From Rhodovarius crocodyli (GTDB taxonomy: Bacteria > Pseudomonadota > Alphaproteobacteria > Acetobacterales > Acetobacteraceae), in NCBI RefSeq assembly GCF_004005855.1, contig NZ_SACL01000011.1:1-64000 (forward strand): a stretch of DNA of 64,000 nucleotides. Reading direction: 5' to 3'. Position 1 is the stretch's first letter, and each line of letters starts with the position of its first letter. The notes under the pieces were generated by a model that had not been told where the DNA came from, did no database searches, and saw only the letters and a list, made by a program, of their open reading frames with translations. Both the position numbers and the translations under genes were made by a program. Shown here piece after piece: positions 23,825 through 32,422 of this stretch.

Positions 23825-24096
23825 GCGCATCCGCTAACGACCAGCCGCCCGCCGGCGCCAGCACCACCGATTCCACCCACGCGGAGGAGATGGCCGCCTT
23901 CGACGCGCTCCCGGGCCGAGTGCGCTGGAAGCTCGACAATGCGCTTCGCCCTTGGTCGGCGGTGAATCTGCTAGCGCGCTGGCAGCGGTGCGCGTCGGTT
24001 TATGGCCGGCAGCGGGCAACGGAGCGCGCGGTAGCGGAGATCGAAAGGGCGGATCTCCAGGAGATCGAAGCGCGGCGCCGCCACGGGCGCGACTGA
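23821..24096 (+). CDS. Small protein resembling DUF6525
   Basis: 91 residues from ATG 23821. FDALPGRVRWKLDNALRPWS and VNLLARWQRCASVYGRQRA, then a helix AVAEIERADLQEIEA, resemble DUF6525 (LP..lR..l..A..PWS....), a small alphaproteobacterial family of unknown role. Assignment is tentative. Confidence 0.55.
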   Translation: MSASANDQPPAGASTTDSTHAEEMAAFDALPGRVRWKLDNALRPWSAVNLLARWQRCASVYGRQRATERAVAEIERADLQEIEARRRHGRD

Positions 24097-24121
24097 AAAG
24101 AGCCCCCTGGAGGGACCACGC

Positions 24122-24250
24122 TTGTTCACCATTCGTTTCTATATGGTGCACTACCGCATCCACAAGCATGGGGGTGGTGAGCCCTCATACCAATCGGCTA
24201 ACGTGACCTGCGTGTGCTTGTTGTGCAGTCGAATCCCCGGCGTAGCGTGA
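24122..24250 (+). CDS. Candidate mini-protein, TTG start, 42 residues
   Basis: TTG 24122 is preceded by a perfect GGAGGG with 7-nt spacing. The frame encodes FTIRFYMVHYRIHKHGGGEP (residues 2-21), then an S/N-rich stretch and VTCVCLLCSRI with three closely spaced cysteines. No homologue recognised. The strong ribosome site is the main support. Confidence 0.5.
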   Translation: MFTIRFYMVHYRIHKHGGGEPSYQSANVTCVCLLCSRIPGVA

Positions 24251-24283
24251 ACAAGCTCCGCAGCAACGAAAGGAGCAACTGCC

Positions 24284-24373
24284 TTGTTAGGGCAGATCTG
24301 GATCAAGCTGGCCGAGAGGGCCCTTGAAGCGTTAACGGCGCTTCTCTGGTTCCTCTCGGCTCTGCTCTCTTAA
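24284..24373 (+). CDS. Candidate hydrophobic mini-protein, TTG start, 29 residues
   Basis: AAAGGAG lies 8 nt before TTG 24284. The product begins with LGQIWIKLAERALEALTALL and continues into a WFLSALLS-type end. It is a single amphipathic to hydrophobic helix likely to sit at the membrane, last in the rightward early operon. The resemblance to small membrane-active peptides is only in character. Confidence 0.5.
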   Translation: MLGQIWIKLAERALEALTALLWFLSALLS

Positions 24374-24515
24374 CCCAGGCCTAACCCGAGGCTCAGTTTC
24401 CAGGCCGTGTCTCAGGGTAGTCCCAAAGCTGGCGGCGGCGACGCTGCCGCCGGCACCAACTGCTGCGAAAGATCGTGCGGAACGTCGATTTCGTCAATTG
24501 AAACTGGAAATGGGC
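24374..24515. other. Convergent intergenic region
   Basis: Separates the rightward early operon from the leftward late region. It contains a GC hairpin (GGCGGC/GCCGCC at about 24431-24451) without a T-tract on either strand, so intrinsic termination is doubtful. No gene seen. Confidence 0.5.
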
Positions 24516-24815
24516 CTATTCCGGTCCTATCGCGTGTCGGCCCTTCCGCGTGTGCGAAGTGGACAGTTCATGAGCTCTGCTTGGTCCGCCGCGCCCCACC
24601 GGGAAGCGATCAGCGTCTTCGGCCAACAGTCCCTCTTCAATGCTCAGGCTGCGCATGAAGAAGTAGGCCTGCTTCCGGCCGTCATCGCTCATCTCATCCC
24701 AGAGTCGGATGAACTCGGCGCGGTCGGCGGGCCCGGGCTTACGCCCCGGGATGCGCTTCTTCACCGTGCCGTCTTCGGGCTTGGCGGTTGGTATCGTGCG
24801 GGGCTTGGTGACCAT
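24516..24815 (-). CDS. Phage protein of unknown function, end of late region
   Basis: 99 residues from ATG 24815 with GGAG 5 nt upstream. Basic N-terminus (TKPRTIPTAKPEDGTVKKRI), then AEFIRLWDEMSDDGRKQAYF then FMRSLSIEEGLL, a helical pair that resembles the tail helices of small phage regulators. Function unknown. It is the last leftward gene before the convergent junction. Confidence 0.6.
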   Translation of the reverse strand: MVTKPRTIPTAKPEDGTVKKRIPGRKPGPADRAEFIRLWDEMSDDGRKQAYFFMRSLSIEEGLLAEDADRFPVGRGGPSRAHELSTSHTRKGRHAIGPE

Positions 24816-24865
24816 CTGAGCTCCATCCCTTCGGCGGCGGAGCCAAGACTATACCCGATGGTGCG

Positions 24866-25246
24866 TCAGAACAGGCGCATGGCCTGCGCGGCCGCGGCGC
24901 GTATCGGCGCCAGCAGGGGCAGCAGGTGCGGGGCCAGATAGGTGAGCATGGCGGTGCCGATCGCCAACAGCACGGTCAGAATGCGGCGCAGCAGCTTATC
25001 CTGGGCGGTCAGCCGCTCGTCTATCTTGTCGTCCCAGTCCTTGAACTGCTTCTGCATCAGCCGCCAGCGATAGCCCGCCATCTCGACATGGATGGCCAGG
25101 TCGCTCTTTTCCTGTTCGAGCACGGCACGCTCATGGTCGGTCATGGGTGATTCGCTGCTCGGCAGGTCTGGATCGATGGCACGCGCGTCATGCACCAGCT
25201 TTAGGGTCACGACGCCCCGGGCGGGATGCCGCAGCGCCGCGGCCAT
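24866..25246 (-). CDS. Holin-like / XhlA-like membrane protein
   Basis: 126 residues from ATG 25246, which overlaps the collar-fibre stop by one base; ATG 25144 would give a 92-residue form. A coiled coil (AVLEQEKSDLAIHVEMAGYR, QFKDWDDKIDERLTAQDKLL) is followed by one strong membrane helix (ILTVLLAIGTAMLTYLAPHL). This coiled-coil plus C-terminal membrane helix resembles XhlA-type holin partners. The place directly after the tail fibres suits a lysis role. No endolysin gene is visible beside it. Confidence 0.62.
   Translation of the reverse strand: MAAALRHPARGVVTLKLVHDARAIDPDLPSSESPMTDHERAVLEQEKSDLAIHVEMAGYRWRLMQKQFKDWDDKIDERLTAQDKLLRRILTVLLAIGTAMLTYLAPHLLPLLAPIRAAAAQAMRLF
25206..25215 (-). 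promoter_or_regulatory. Boundary-element copy inside the holin-like gene
   Basis: GGCGTCGTGAC (core 25213-25206) lies 30 bp inside the longer form of the holin-like gene and about 60 bp upstream of its second possible start (25144). If functional, it would favour the shorter protein. Confidence 0.4.
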
Positions 25247-27138
25247 CACAGCTTCACCATGACGTTGAGGGCGATCGAGGGCTGGACGTTGGGGTGTGCC
25301 TCGTTCCCGCCGGCGGCGGCGATGGTGTGCCTGTGCGCTGGGGCCGCGCTGACCGTCGCCGTGTGGGCGTGCACCCCGCCGACAGAGACGGTGATGGAGT
25401 GGGTGTGCGCGCCGGCGTTGCCCAGGGTGATCTGATGGGCGTGCTTCCCGGCGGTGCTGGTGCGCGACCACTGATAGACATCGTAGTAGATGCCGCTGAC
25501 CGGGCTATAGTTCCAGTTGCGCGGCCCAATCAGGATGCCACCGCCGTGCATGTCATACATGCCCTCATGGCCATCGGTGTGCCAATGGTCGCCGTCCTGG
25601 CTGCAGGCTGCCGAGTGCACATGGGTGCCGGCGCTGCCGGTGGAAGCGTCGTGCGCATGCCCGCCGCCTTCCGAAACGGTGACGGTGTGGTCATGGGCGC
25701 CGGCGGCTCCTGTCTCGGCCCCGTGGTCGTGCTGCGGCATCTGGGCGTAGGTCAGCACATGGGTTTCGGTGCCGAAGGTGCTGCCCAGAGCGCGCGCGGT
25801 CAGGCCGGTGCCCTGCCCTGCCCCCACCACCGCGCGGCCGCGCATGTCGGGGAGGGTGATGCGCTTGCCGGCGGTGAAGTCGGCTGCCGCGCTGGCGCCG
25901 CGCCCGCCCACCACCGGGGCCTGGGCATCGGCCAGGTTGTTCCAGAGCAGAGTGAAGAGGTCGGCCGTATCCGCGTTGGCTCGGGCCGTGCCGCTGGAAG
26001 CGGCGTTGCCGATGGTGCCGCCGGTCAGCATCAGCCAGCCGGGATCCGCCGCGGCCTTCAGGGTTAGCTTGGTGTCGCCGGTGGTGTAGACCGCCTGCCC
26101 GGCCAGCAGGGCACGCACCCATTCGGTGGTGACGAGCTCGGTGTTGTTGGCCGAGGGGCTGGGGGTAACGGCGGTGCTGGTGCCGCGCAGCGCCACGCCT
26201 TCCAGCTCGGTCGGGCTGCCCGCCACGCTGCTGCCATCGGTCCAGATGAGGCGGCTGCGGCCGCTGGTGACGGCCACGCCCCCGCTCTGGCCGGCGGTTC
26301 GCACGGTGACGGTCTGGGTGCTGCCGTTCAGCAGGATCCAGTCGGCGGCTTCGCCCGGCAGGATGAGCGTGGTGGCGGCGCCAGGCGAGCCCGTCAGGGA
26401 GATGATGGGCCCGGTCAGTGCGGTATCAGCCGGGGTGATCGTGCCGCCGGCGGACACGTCGATCTCGGCGCGCCCCCTGCCCCACTGCCGCGCGAAGGCG
26501 GTGGTGGCGAGCTGGGTGGTGGCGGTGCCGGCCGGCGCCGTAGGCGCGGTAGGGGTGCCGGTCAGAGAGAGATTCCGGGCCTCGGTGGTGGTCGGCAGCA
26601 TGTCGGTGCCGTCGCACCAAACCTGCTGGGATTTTCCCTGAGCCAGCAGCACACCGCCACCGCCTGCCGCGCGGAAGGTGACGGTGAAGCCGCCCGTGGT
26701 GCGGTTGGTGACGGTCCAGCGCCCATTGGCAGCCGGCACGCTTACGGTTGCGTCGCCCGTGAGGTTGCCTGTCAGGATGATGGCGCTCTTGCCGGCCTCG
26801 ATCGCCGTCAGCGCGGTGTTGCCTGCGGCGATATTCTTCGTGGTCTGCCCGCGGATCAGACCCTGCACCCATTCGGTGGTGGCCAGGCGGCGCGTGCTGT
26901 CGCCGTCCGCCGGCGTGACCGCCATGGCCGAGCCGGTGAAGTCCGGGCTGTTCAGCGGAGCCTTGGTCGGCAGCGCCTCTTCCAGCGTATCCACATGAGC
27001 CTTGAGGTAGGCGGTGCGGTTGGCCAGGTTCAGGAGCGGCGTGTTCGACGGGCCTTCCGGGCCGCCCAGCACCGGGGTGGTGGTTTCAAGCTGGAAGACG
27101 CCGGGCGCCCAGACGGCAGTTTCGGTCAGGTTGCTCAT
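25246..27138 (-). CDS. Tail fibre with tail-collar domain
   Basis: 630 residues. The N-terminus (LTETAVWAPGVFQLETTTPV) is shared with the neighbouring fibre and probably attaches to the baseplate. The middle has repeated T..LATT.W/F modules (about residues 85, 215, 335). Residues about 360-470 are a tail-collar domain (ITLPDMRGRAVVGAGQGTGL). A His/Gly-rich C-terminus follows (HDHGAETGAAGAHDHTVTVS). Host-recognition fibre of the late region. Confidence 0.88.
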   Translation of the reverse strand: MSNLTETAVWAPGVFQLETTTPVLGGPEGPSNTPLLNLANRTAYLKAHVDTLEEALPTKAPLNSPDFTGSAMAVTPADGDSTRRLATTEWVQGLIRGQTTKNIAAGNTALTAIEAGKSAIILTGNLTGDATVSVPAANGRWTVTNRTTGGFTVTFRAAGGGGVLLAQGKSQQVWCDGTDMLPTTTEARNLSLTGTPTAPTAPAGTATTQLATTAFARQWGRGRAEIDVSAGGTITPADTALTGPIISLTGSPGAATTLILPGEAADWILLNGSTQTVTVRTAGQSGGVAVTSGRSRLIWTDGSSVAGSPTELEGVALRGTSTAVTPSPSANNTELVTTEWVRALLAGQAVYTTGDTKLTLKAAADPGWLMLTGGTIGNAASSGTARANADTADLFTLLWNNLADAQAPVVGGRGASAAADFTAGKRITLPDMRGRAVVGAGQGTGLTARALGSTFGTETHVLTYAQMPQHDHGAETGAAGAHDHTVTVSEGGGHAHDASTGSAGTHVHSAACSQDGDHWHTDGHEGMYDMHGGGILIGPRNWNYSPVSGIYYDVYQWSRTSTAGKHAHQITLGNAGAHTHSITVSVGGVHAHTATVSAAPAHRHTIAAAGGNEAHPNVQPSIALNVMVKL

Positions 27139-29669
27139 CGGGCGGCCTCCAACGCGGCCAGGCGCGCGGTCAAGGTGGCGATCTGCTGTTCGAGCTGCTG
27201 GATCCCCAGCACGGTGTAGGGGGCGAGCTCATCCGGCTTCAGCATGAGCGGCAGGGGCTTCCCATCCGCCCCCAGCGCCTCGATCACGGCTTCAGGCACG
27301 GAGCGGCGCAGGTTCTGGGCGATGAAGCCGGCCCGCTTGTGGATGCGATCCCCGGACAGGCGCTGCATGGCGATGCCGCGCTCATTGAAGCTGAAGGTGG
27401 AGATCTCGATGCCGCGCAAAACCGCCAGCGCATCGACCTCGGCGGGGCGAATGTTGTCCTTCAACTCCTCGTCCGAATAGGCCGAGGGATAGAAGATCAT
27501 GTTGGTGTCGTCCTGCTGGTGCACCAGCATGGAATACGTGCCACCCCAATCGCGACCGTCGATGTAGTTGAGGTTCGGCGAGTGGATCATCCACGTTTCG
27601 GAAGCCTCGTTAAGCCGCAGCTTCCAGTGCCCGGCATCATAGCGCCAGCAGATGGTGTCGTTGCTGCCCCAGGCCTTCAGCACGCCGGCGTCATTCGCGC
27701 CTGCCCCGCCCTTCAGCAGGGAGGCACGCACATTGCCGGCGGAGATGACATCACCGGGGACGATGAAGCTGCCATCGTTCTTGAAGTCCCAATTGTTTGA
27801 GCCCGCGAAGACGCGATACCCGAACCAGTTGCCCGGGACATGCACGGCCTGCGCACCAATGTCATTGCCGGTCGCAGCCTGGCCTGAATGGAAATCGTGG
27901 AAGTAGTTGCCCCCAGCTTCCCGTGCCGAAGAGTGGTAGATGCCCCAATCCGTGTGCTGAGACTGAATACGGCCGTTCATCCGCAGCCAGTTGGCGAGGG
28001 TAACGGTGCCGGTGCTCTCCGCGATGGAGATCGCTGTCAGCACCACGTTGGAGGCATTCTGCCGGAAGATGCGCAGGGCATTCGCATCGTCCACGTCGAT
28101 ATTCCAGGTGGAGGCCGACTGCCCCAGCACGGCCGTGTTGCCGGCGTAGCCCAGCACGAGCTGGCCACCCTCCGACCCGTTGCCACGCAGCACCAGGTTT
28201 CCTTGGGCAATCAGATCGTCCGAGAAGAAGAACCGGCCCCAGCTATGGATCTCACGGCCCTGACCGCTGACGGTCTGCGTGCCGACGATGTTCAGGCCGG
28301 AATCGAAGAGGCCGGCGGCGATCGTGCCATCATCGGCATCGAGCTGGTTGGCGTGCCCGAAGCGCAGGCGGGCGCCGGACGCAAATTGATGGCCGCCGGT
28401 GTAGCTGTCCCCGCCCTTCAGCGCCCGCAGTGCATCGGCGGTGTCCACATAGCCCTTGTTGGTGCCATGCACGGCGTTCGTCGGCGCGGTGGGCATGTCG
28501 AGCGTTGAGGTGAAGAACACCTTGCCGTTCGTCGGGTCGATGCGGAACGGGGCGTCCTGATAGACGCCGGCGGTGTAACGCTCGATCTGGAACCAACCAT
28601 CGGTATTCGGCATGCGCAGCGCCCAGCTATCGGTGCCATCGCGGCGCCCGATCAGGCCGGCCCTGGTGCTGCTTCCCCTGGAGTTGATGTAGATGGTGCC
28701 GTTGGAATTGGCGGTTCGCGGATCAATGCTCAGGTAGGCGTCGCCGCTGAGGGGTTCCACCGCGACATTACCGCCGTGGACCGTCAGGAAGTCACTGCGC
28801 CGGACGAACAGGGCCTCGCCGATCCAATCCCCAGCGTTGGAGAAGCCCCCCAGGCGGGCGTTCGAGCCGCCAGCATAGCCGCTCTCGGGGTCTTCGTCGC
28901 CGAGATCCCAGAGCCAGCGCGGCGAGGTGCCATTGCGGGCGGTGATGCGCGATGCCCGCCCAGAGCCGGAGCCGCCCTTATCCAGGAAGAGTTGGGCAGC
29001 GGCGCCGGTGGGGGCGAGCACACTGAAATTCGCCACACGCACATTCACGCTCTCGGGCGTGATCTCAACCGTGTCGTACTGCGTGCCGTCCGAGAATGTG
29101 CTGAGGAGGAGCCGCCCGCCGGTGCCGCTGCCGATGCGCTGCCCTCGGATCAGGCCGCGCATGACCTGGCCGGAGCCGTCGCCCGTGTAGAACCCGATTG
29201 CGATGTTGTCCCACGGCAGGTTGTCCGGGTTCCGGAGCGCCAGTGCCTGGGCATTGCCGGCCAGATCGAAGGTGATCGGCCCCGTCATGGTGCCGCCGGC
29301 GAGATCCAGCTTGTTGGCATCGCGCGGGTGCACATGGTCGGCGCGGGCGTAGCGGAGCGACGTGCCTGCAGCCGCCGTGCCGGGTGCGGCCGGCGTTACG
29401 GCGCTCGCCTGCCCCAGCACAAAGGCGGTGGTGGCGAGCTGGCTGGTGTTGGTGTCCTGGGCAGGCGTGGGCGCGATCGGGATCCCGGTGAACTGCGGAC
29501 TGGCAATGGCCGCGCGCAGCTCCACCTGGGCCTTCAGCCATGCGGTGCGATTGGCCAGGGTCTGAGCCTGGCTGTTCATCACGCCACCGGGACCGGCGAG
29601 CGCTTCCGTGTTGGTTTCGAGCTGGAACACGCCAGCGGCCCAGGTAGAGGTCTCGGTCAGGTATGCCAT
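27135..29669 (-). CDS. Tail fibre with C-terminal S74 intramolecular chaperone
   Basis: 844 residues. The N-terminus (LTETSTWAAGVFQLETNTEA) is homologous to the collar fibre. A long beta-rich shaft follows, with a receptor-binding-like region near residues 600-720. The C-terminal 110 residues (YSDEELKDNIRPAEVDALAV, AGFIAQNLRRSVPEAV) form a Peptidase_S74/endosialidase chaperone domain that trimerises the fibre and then cleaves itself off, ending in a coiled coil (LGIQQLEQQIATLTARLAAL). It overlaps the collar fibre gene by 4 bp. Confidence 0.92.
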   Translation of the reverse strand: MAYLTETSTWAAGVFQLETNTEALAGPGGVMNSQAQTLANRTAWLKAQVELRAAIASPQFTGIPIAPTPAQDTNTSQLATTAFVLGQASAVTPAAPGTAAAGTSLRYARADHVHPRDANKLDLAGGTMTGPITFDLAGNAQALALRNPDNLPWDNIAIGFYTGDGSGQVMRGLIRGQRIGSGTGGRLLLSTFSDGTQYDTVEITPESVNVRVANFSVLAPTGAAAQLFLDKGGSGSGRASRITARNGTSPRWLWDLGDEDPESGYAGGSNARLGGFSNAGDWIGEALFVRRSDFLTVHGGNVAVEPLSGDAYLSIDPRTANSNGTIYINSRGSSTRAGLIGRRDGTDSWALRMPNTDGWFQIERYTAGVYQDAPFRIDPTNGKVFFTSTLDMPTAPTNAVHGTNKGYVDTADALRALKGGDSYTGGHQFASGARLRFGHANQLDADDGTIAAGLFDSGLNIVGTQTVSGQGREIHSWGRFFFSDDLIAQGNLVLRGNGSEGGQLVLGYAGNTAVLGQSASTWNIDVDDANALRIFRQNASNVVLTAISIAESTGTVTLANWLRMNGRIQSQHTDWGIYHSSAREAGGNYFHDFHSGQAATGNDIGAQAVHVPGNWFGYRVFAGSNNWDFKNDGSFIVPGDVISAGNVRASLLKGGAGANDAGVLKAWGSNDTICWRYDAGHWKLRLNEASETWMIHSPNLNYIDGRDWGGTYSMLVHQQDDTNMIFYPSAYSDEELKDNIRPAEVDALAVLRGIEISTFSFNERGIAMQRLSGDRIHKRAGFIAQNLRRSVPEAVIEALGADGKPLPLMLKPDELAPYTVLGIQQLEQQIATLTARLAALEAAR

Positions 29670-29682
29670 CGCCCGGCGTTCC

Positions 29683-30138
29683 TCAGTTGTAGGTGATGGT
29701 CCAGGTGCCGCTGAAGCTGAGATCCGAGGCCTTGACCAAGGCGCCCGTGCGCACCCGCCGCGCGAACAGCGTGTCGTTGTTGCAGATCAGCCCGAACTCG
29801 ATGATCGAGAGGCCATTGCCCTCGCCGGTGCCCAGCGTGAAGGCGAACTGCACGCTGTTCCACGCGGGATAGGTCACGCCCGACAGGGCCTTCTTGAAGG
29901 CGTTGGTCAGGCCGGAATTGCTGGCGTCAGCCGCGCCACTGCCTTCGCCGAAGCCGATTTGCGTGATCGAGCGGCCGACGACATCCCCGCCGATCAGCCG
30001 GGCCTGCTGCGTCCGCGCGCCGTTGACGATGATGTTGGGATGGTCATCCACCTCCACCAGCACGCCGCGGCGCCGCACTTCGAGGCGGAAATGGCCACGC
30101 GGGCCAGGAACGGGTTCGGAGAGGGCAAGGCTCGTCAT
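29683..30138 (-). CDS. Tail fibre-associated structural protein
   Basis: 151 residues. HPNIIVNGARTQQARLIGGD, ITQIGFGEGSGAADASNSGL and SIIEFGLICNNDTLFARR are beta-rich blocks seen in small proteins encoded beside myovirus tail fibres. The start ATG 30138 has no clear ribosome site; instead a GTCGTGAC element and a hairpin lie directly upstream. First gene of the fibre unit. Confidence 0.7.
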   Translation of the reverse strand: MTSLALSEPVPGPRGHFRLEVRRRGVLVEVDDHPNIIVNGARTQQARLIGGDVVGRSITQIGFGEGSGAADASNSGLTNAFKKALSGVTYPAWNSVQFAFTLGTGEGNGLSIIEFGLICNNDTLFARRVRTGALVKASDLSFSGTWTITYN

Positions 30139-30162
30139 GCCGGCAGGGTGCCGTCACGACAT
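30139..30162 (-). promoter_or_regulatory. Late boundary element (GTCGTGAC plus hairpin) before the fibre unit
   Basis: The motif GTCGTGAC occupies 30160-30153, exactly 14 nt before ATG 30138. It is followed at once by a 5-bp stem with 3-nt loop (CGGCA-CCC-TGCCG) ending 2 nt before the start. Same layout as at 34275 and 60374, with compensatory stem changes. Confidence 0.65.
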
Positions 30163-30180
30163 CCGCAAGGTGGCCGCCGT

Positions 30181-31293
30181 TCAGAGGCCTTCGTTCATGG
30201 TCAGGCCCGAGGAGAGCGGGCGGGTGCCGTTCAGCGTCCAGCTACCGTCAAGCGTGTGCGTGAAGGCGATCGCCAGGTCGCCAGCATCATCCGGCGCCAG
30301 GCTGTCATCGGCCAGGTTGGTTTCGAGGTTCGCGCCCATCGCGGAATCCGTCGCCTCGCTCGCCTCCGCCATGGGCAAACCGATGGTCATGCCGAGATCC
30401 GCGATACCACCAGGCTCGGCGGCGGGCCCTGCGGCAGCGTCCGCCATGCTACCGCCGGTGATGGCAACGCTGCGCAGGCTCGTGCCGGCCGCGCGCAGGC
30501 GCTTCGCCTGGGCGCTGATGGTGGCGATGAACTCGGTCAGACCGGTGCCGCCTTCCAGCGCGAAACCCGTCTCCACATCGAAGACGCCATGCAGGGCTTT
30601 CGCGTCGGCGTCGTGCTGGTAGGCGCCATCGTGGGTGATCGCGCCATCGTATAGCGGCACGGTCGGGCCATAGAGGGTGACATCGCGCACCGAGGTGGCC
30701 TGGCCGGTCGCACGCTCGATCACGGCGGCCATGGCTAGGTTGTTCGACTTCGGCTGGATGAGCTCGGCAATGATGCGCGCCCGGTAGTCCTCCACCGCCT
30801 CGCTGGGCAGGCGAGGGATGCCATATTGGTCGCCCAGCTCGACAAGCCAGATCTCGTCGGCCGAAGTCACCGAAAGCTGAACGCCGACGCTGGCGGCAAC
30901 TTCTGCGACGGCCGCCAGCTCGACGGCGTTGGCGTCTAGGTGCGCGAAGATCGGGTTGTCATAGGCCAGCAGCGTGCCGCCCGGCCGATCGGCGGGGGTA
31001 ACGGTCTCCTCGATGAGGCAGATGGCGCCGCGGTCGCGATGCTCCGGATGCAGGTCTTCGACGTTCCAGCCCAGGTCGGTGATGGCGGCGGCCAGGGTGC
31101 GCAGGGTATGGGCGCGGAGGTCCAGCACGCTGGCCACCGGCAGCGGGTCACTCAGCGGCTGAAGCGTGATCGAGGCCTCGGCGACGGTCCAGCTCCCGCC
31201 GTCCGGATGGCGGATGCGCATCGCCGCGATGGCGTCGGGGTCGCTGCTGGCCGCGCTGTAGAGGTTGGAGAGGAGCTTGCGGAGGAAGCGCAT
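30181..31293 (-). CDS. Baseplate/tail protein (gpI-like region of a contractile tail)
   Basis: 370 residues. The middle block YGIPRLPSEAVEDYRARIIA then ELIQPKSNNLAMAAVIERAT resembles proteins that follow baseplate J in myovirus clusters. The N-terminal 100 residues (ASVLDLRAHTLRTLAAAITD) form a separate helical/beta domain. It follows the J gene by 2 bp and precedes fibre genes, as P2 gpI does, so a baseplate-to-fibre connection is likely. Family only partly recognised. Confidence 0.68.
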   Translation of the reverse strand: MRFLRKLLSNLYSAASSDPDAIAAMRIRHPDGGSWTVAEASITLQPLSDPLPVASVLDLRAHTLRTLAAAITDLGWNVEDLHPEHRDRGAICLIEETVTPADRPGGTLLAYDNPIFAHLDANAVELAAVAEVAASVGVQLSVTSADEIWLVELGDQYGIPRLPSEAVEDYRARIIAELIQPKSNNLAMAAVIERATGQATSVRDVTLYGPTVPLYDGAITHDGAYQHDADAKALHGVFDVETGFALEGGTGLTEFIATISAQAKRLRAAGTSLRSVAITGGSMADAAAGPAAEPGGIADLGMTIGLPMAEASEATDSAMGANLETNLADDSLAPDDAGDLAIAFTHTLDGSWTLNGTRPLSSGLTMNEGL

Positions 31294-31295
31294 GG

Positions 31296-32420
31296 TCAGG
31301 TCACGGTGATGGCGCCAGGCGCCAGCTTCTCGTGGTTGGCAGGGACGATGTTCGCCGCCGGCTCCGAAAGGACGATATCGGTCACGCCCGCCACCGCCTT
31401 CGCCCGGGCAATGACTTCGCTGCGGTAGAAGGTCGCACCGACCGGCAGGGTGGAGAGGTAGGAGAAGATCACGCCGCTGACCGTCGCCTTGATGGCCGTG
31501 GCGTCATAGCCGGTGGCCACGACCAAGGCGGCATCGACATCCACCAGGGTGCGAGTGGCCTTCTTTACCGTGATGGGCACCCCGGCGGCCTTCCAGCCCG
31601 TCACCTTCTCGCCGGTGCTGGGGTCAATGTAGCCGTCGATGATTTGCTGGCAGCGAACCATGAGGGCGGATGAGGGATCACCCACCCGGTTCTCAATGTA
31701 GAGCCAGGCCTGCCCGGGGGCATAGGTGATGGGGTCCACCTCCCACGGATTGACGACGCGGGCGCTGGTGACGCGCTCGATGACCGTGCCGCTGGCGTCC
31801 TTCACATTGGCCAGGGTGGCGGCATATTCCACGGCGCGATCGGTGCTGCGTTCCAGGCTGGCGATATACTGCTGGAAGCGGGCCTTGCGCTGGTCAGGGG
31901 TCTCGCCATCGTCACCGCCGGACAGGCCCCCAGGCGCAGCGGCTGACACGAAGGCGAGCGGCTGGGGGGTCAGGGTGAAGGTGGTGCCGCCCACCACATT
32001 GCCGGCGCTGCCCGTGCTGGTGGCGCTGACCGCCACATCCACGAAGCTGGCGGTGGCGGCAATGATGGTGTCGGCCGTGCTGACATACTGCACGGTGCCG
32101 CTGCCCACCGGGGAGAACACGCTGCCCGCCGGGATGAGGGTGTCGGTGGAAATCGGGGTGATGCTGACGCGGATGAGGCCGCCGGCGCCGGAAGCTGCCA
32201 GCGGCTCGAAGCGGAAGGTGCGATAGGTTGCGACCGGGATGGCCTCGCGGATCCCCACGAACATCATCTGGTAGAGCTGGTCGATCTCCTGAGCGACGGC
32301 TTCCAACATGCTGCGCACGATGCTGCCGATCTCGAAATCGGTCACGCGGCGCTGCGCGGCCCGCATCCAATTGAGCATGGAAGCCGTGATGGAGGCGAAA
32401 TCTTTGATCTGGAATGCCAT
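31296..32420 (-). CDS. Baseplate J-like protein
   Basis: 374 residues from ATG 32420. Features of the baseplate J family (PF04865) are seen: an N-terminal helix with GSIVRSMLEAVAQEIDQLY, SGAGGLIRVSITPISTDTLI then PAGSVFSP, GETPDQRKARFQQYIASLE, a wedge-forming C-terminus and VIARAKAVAGVTDIVLSEPA. It forms the outer wedge of the baseplate of a contractile tail. Confidence 0.93.
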   Translation of the reverse strand: MAFQIKDFASITASMLNWMRAAQRRVTDFEIGSIVRSMLEAVAQEIDQLYQMMFVGIREAIPVATYRTFRFEPLAASGAGGLIRVSITPISTDTLIPAGSVFSPVGSGTVQYVSTADTIIAATASFVDVAVSATSTGSAGNVVGGTTFTLTPQPLAFVSAAAPGGLSGGDDGETPDQRKARFQQYIASLERSTDRAVEYAATLANVKDASGTVIERVTSARVVNPWEVDPITYAPGQAWLYIENRVGDPSSALMVRCQQIIDGYIDPSTGEKVTGWKAAGVPITVKKATRTLVDVDAALVVATGYDATAIKATVSGVIFSYLSTLPVGATFYRSEVIARAKAVAGVTDIVLSEPAANIVPANHEKLAPGAITVT

Positions 32421-32422
32421 GG

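Noticed and set aside
24200-24245. T-loop-like GTCGAATCCC suggesting a second tRNA
   Set aside because: No matching acceptor, D or anticodon arms could be folded around it.
24431-24451. GC hairpin as terminator between convergent operons
   Set aside because: No T-tract on either strand.
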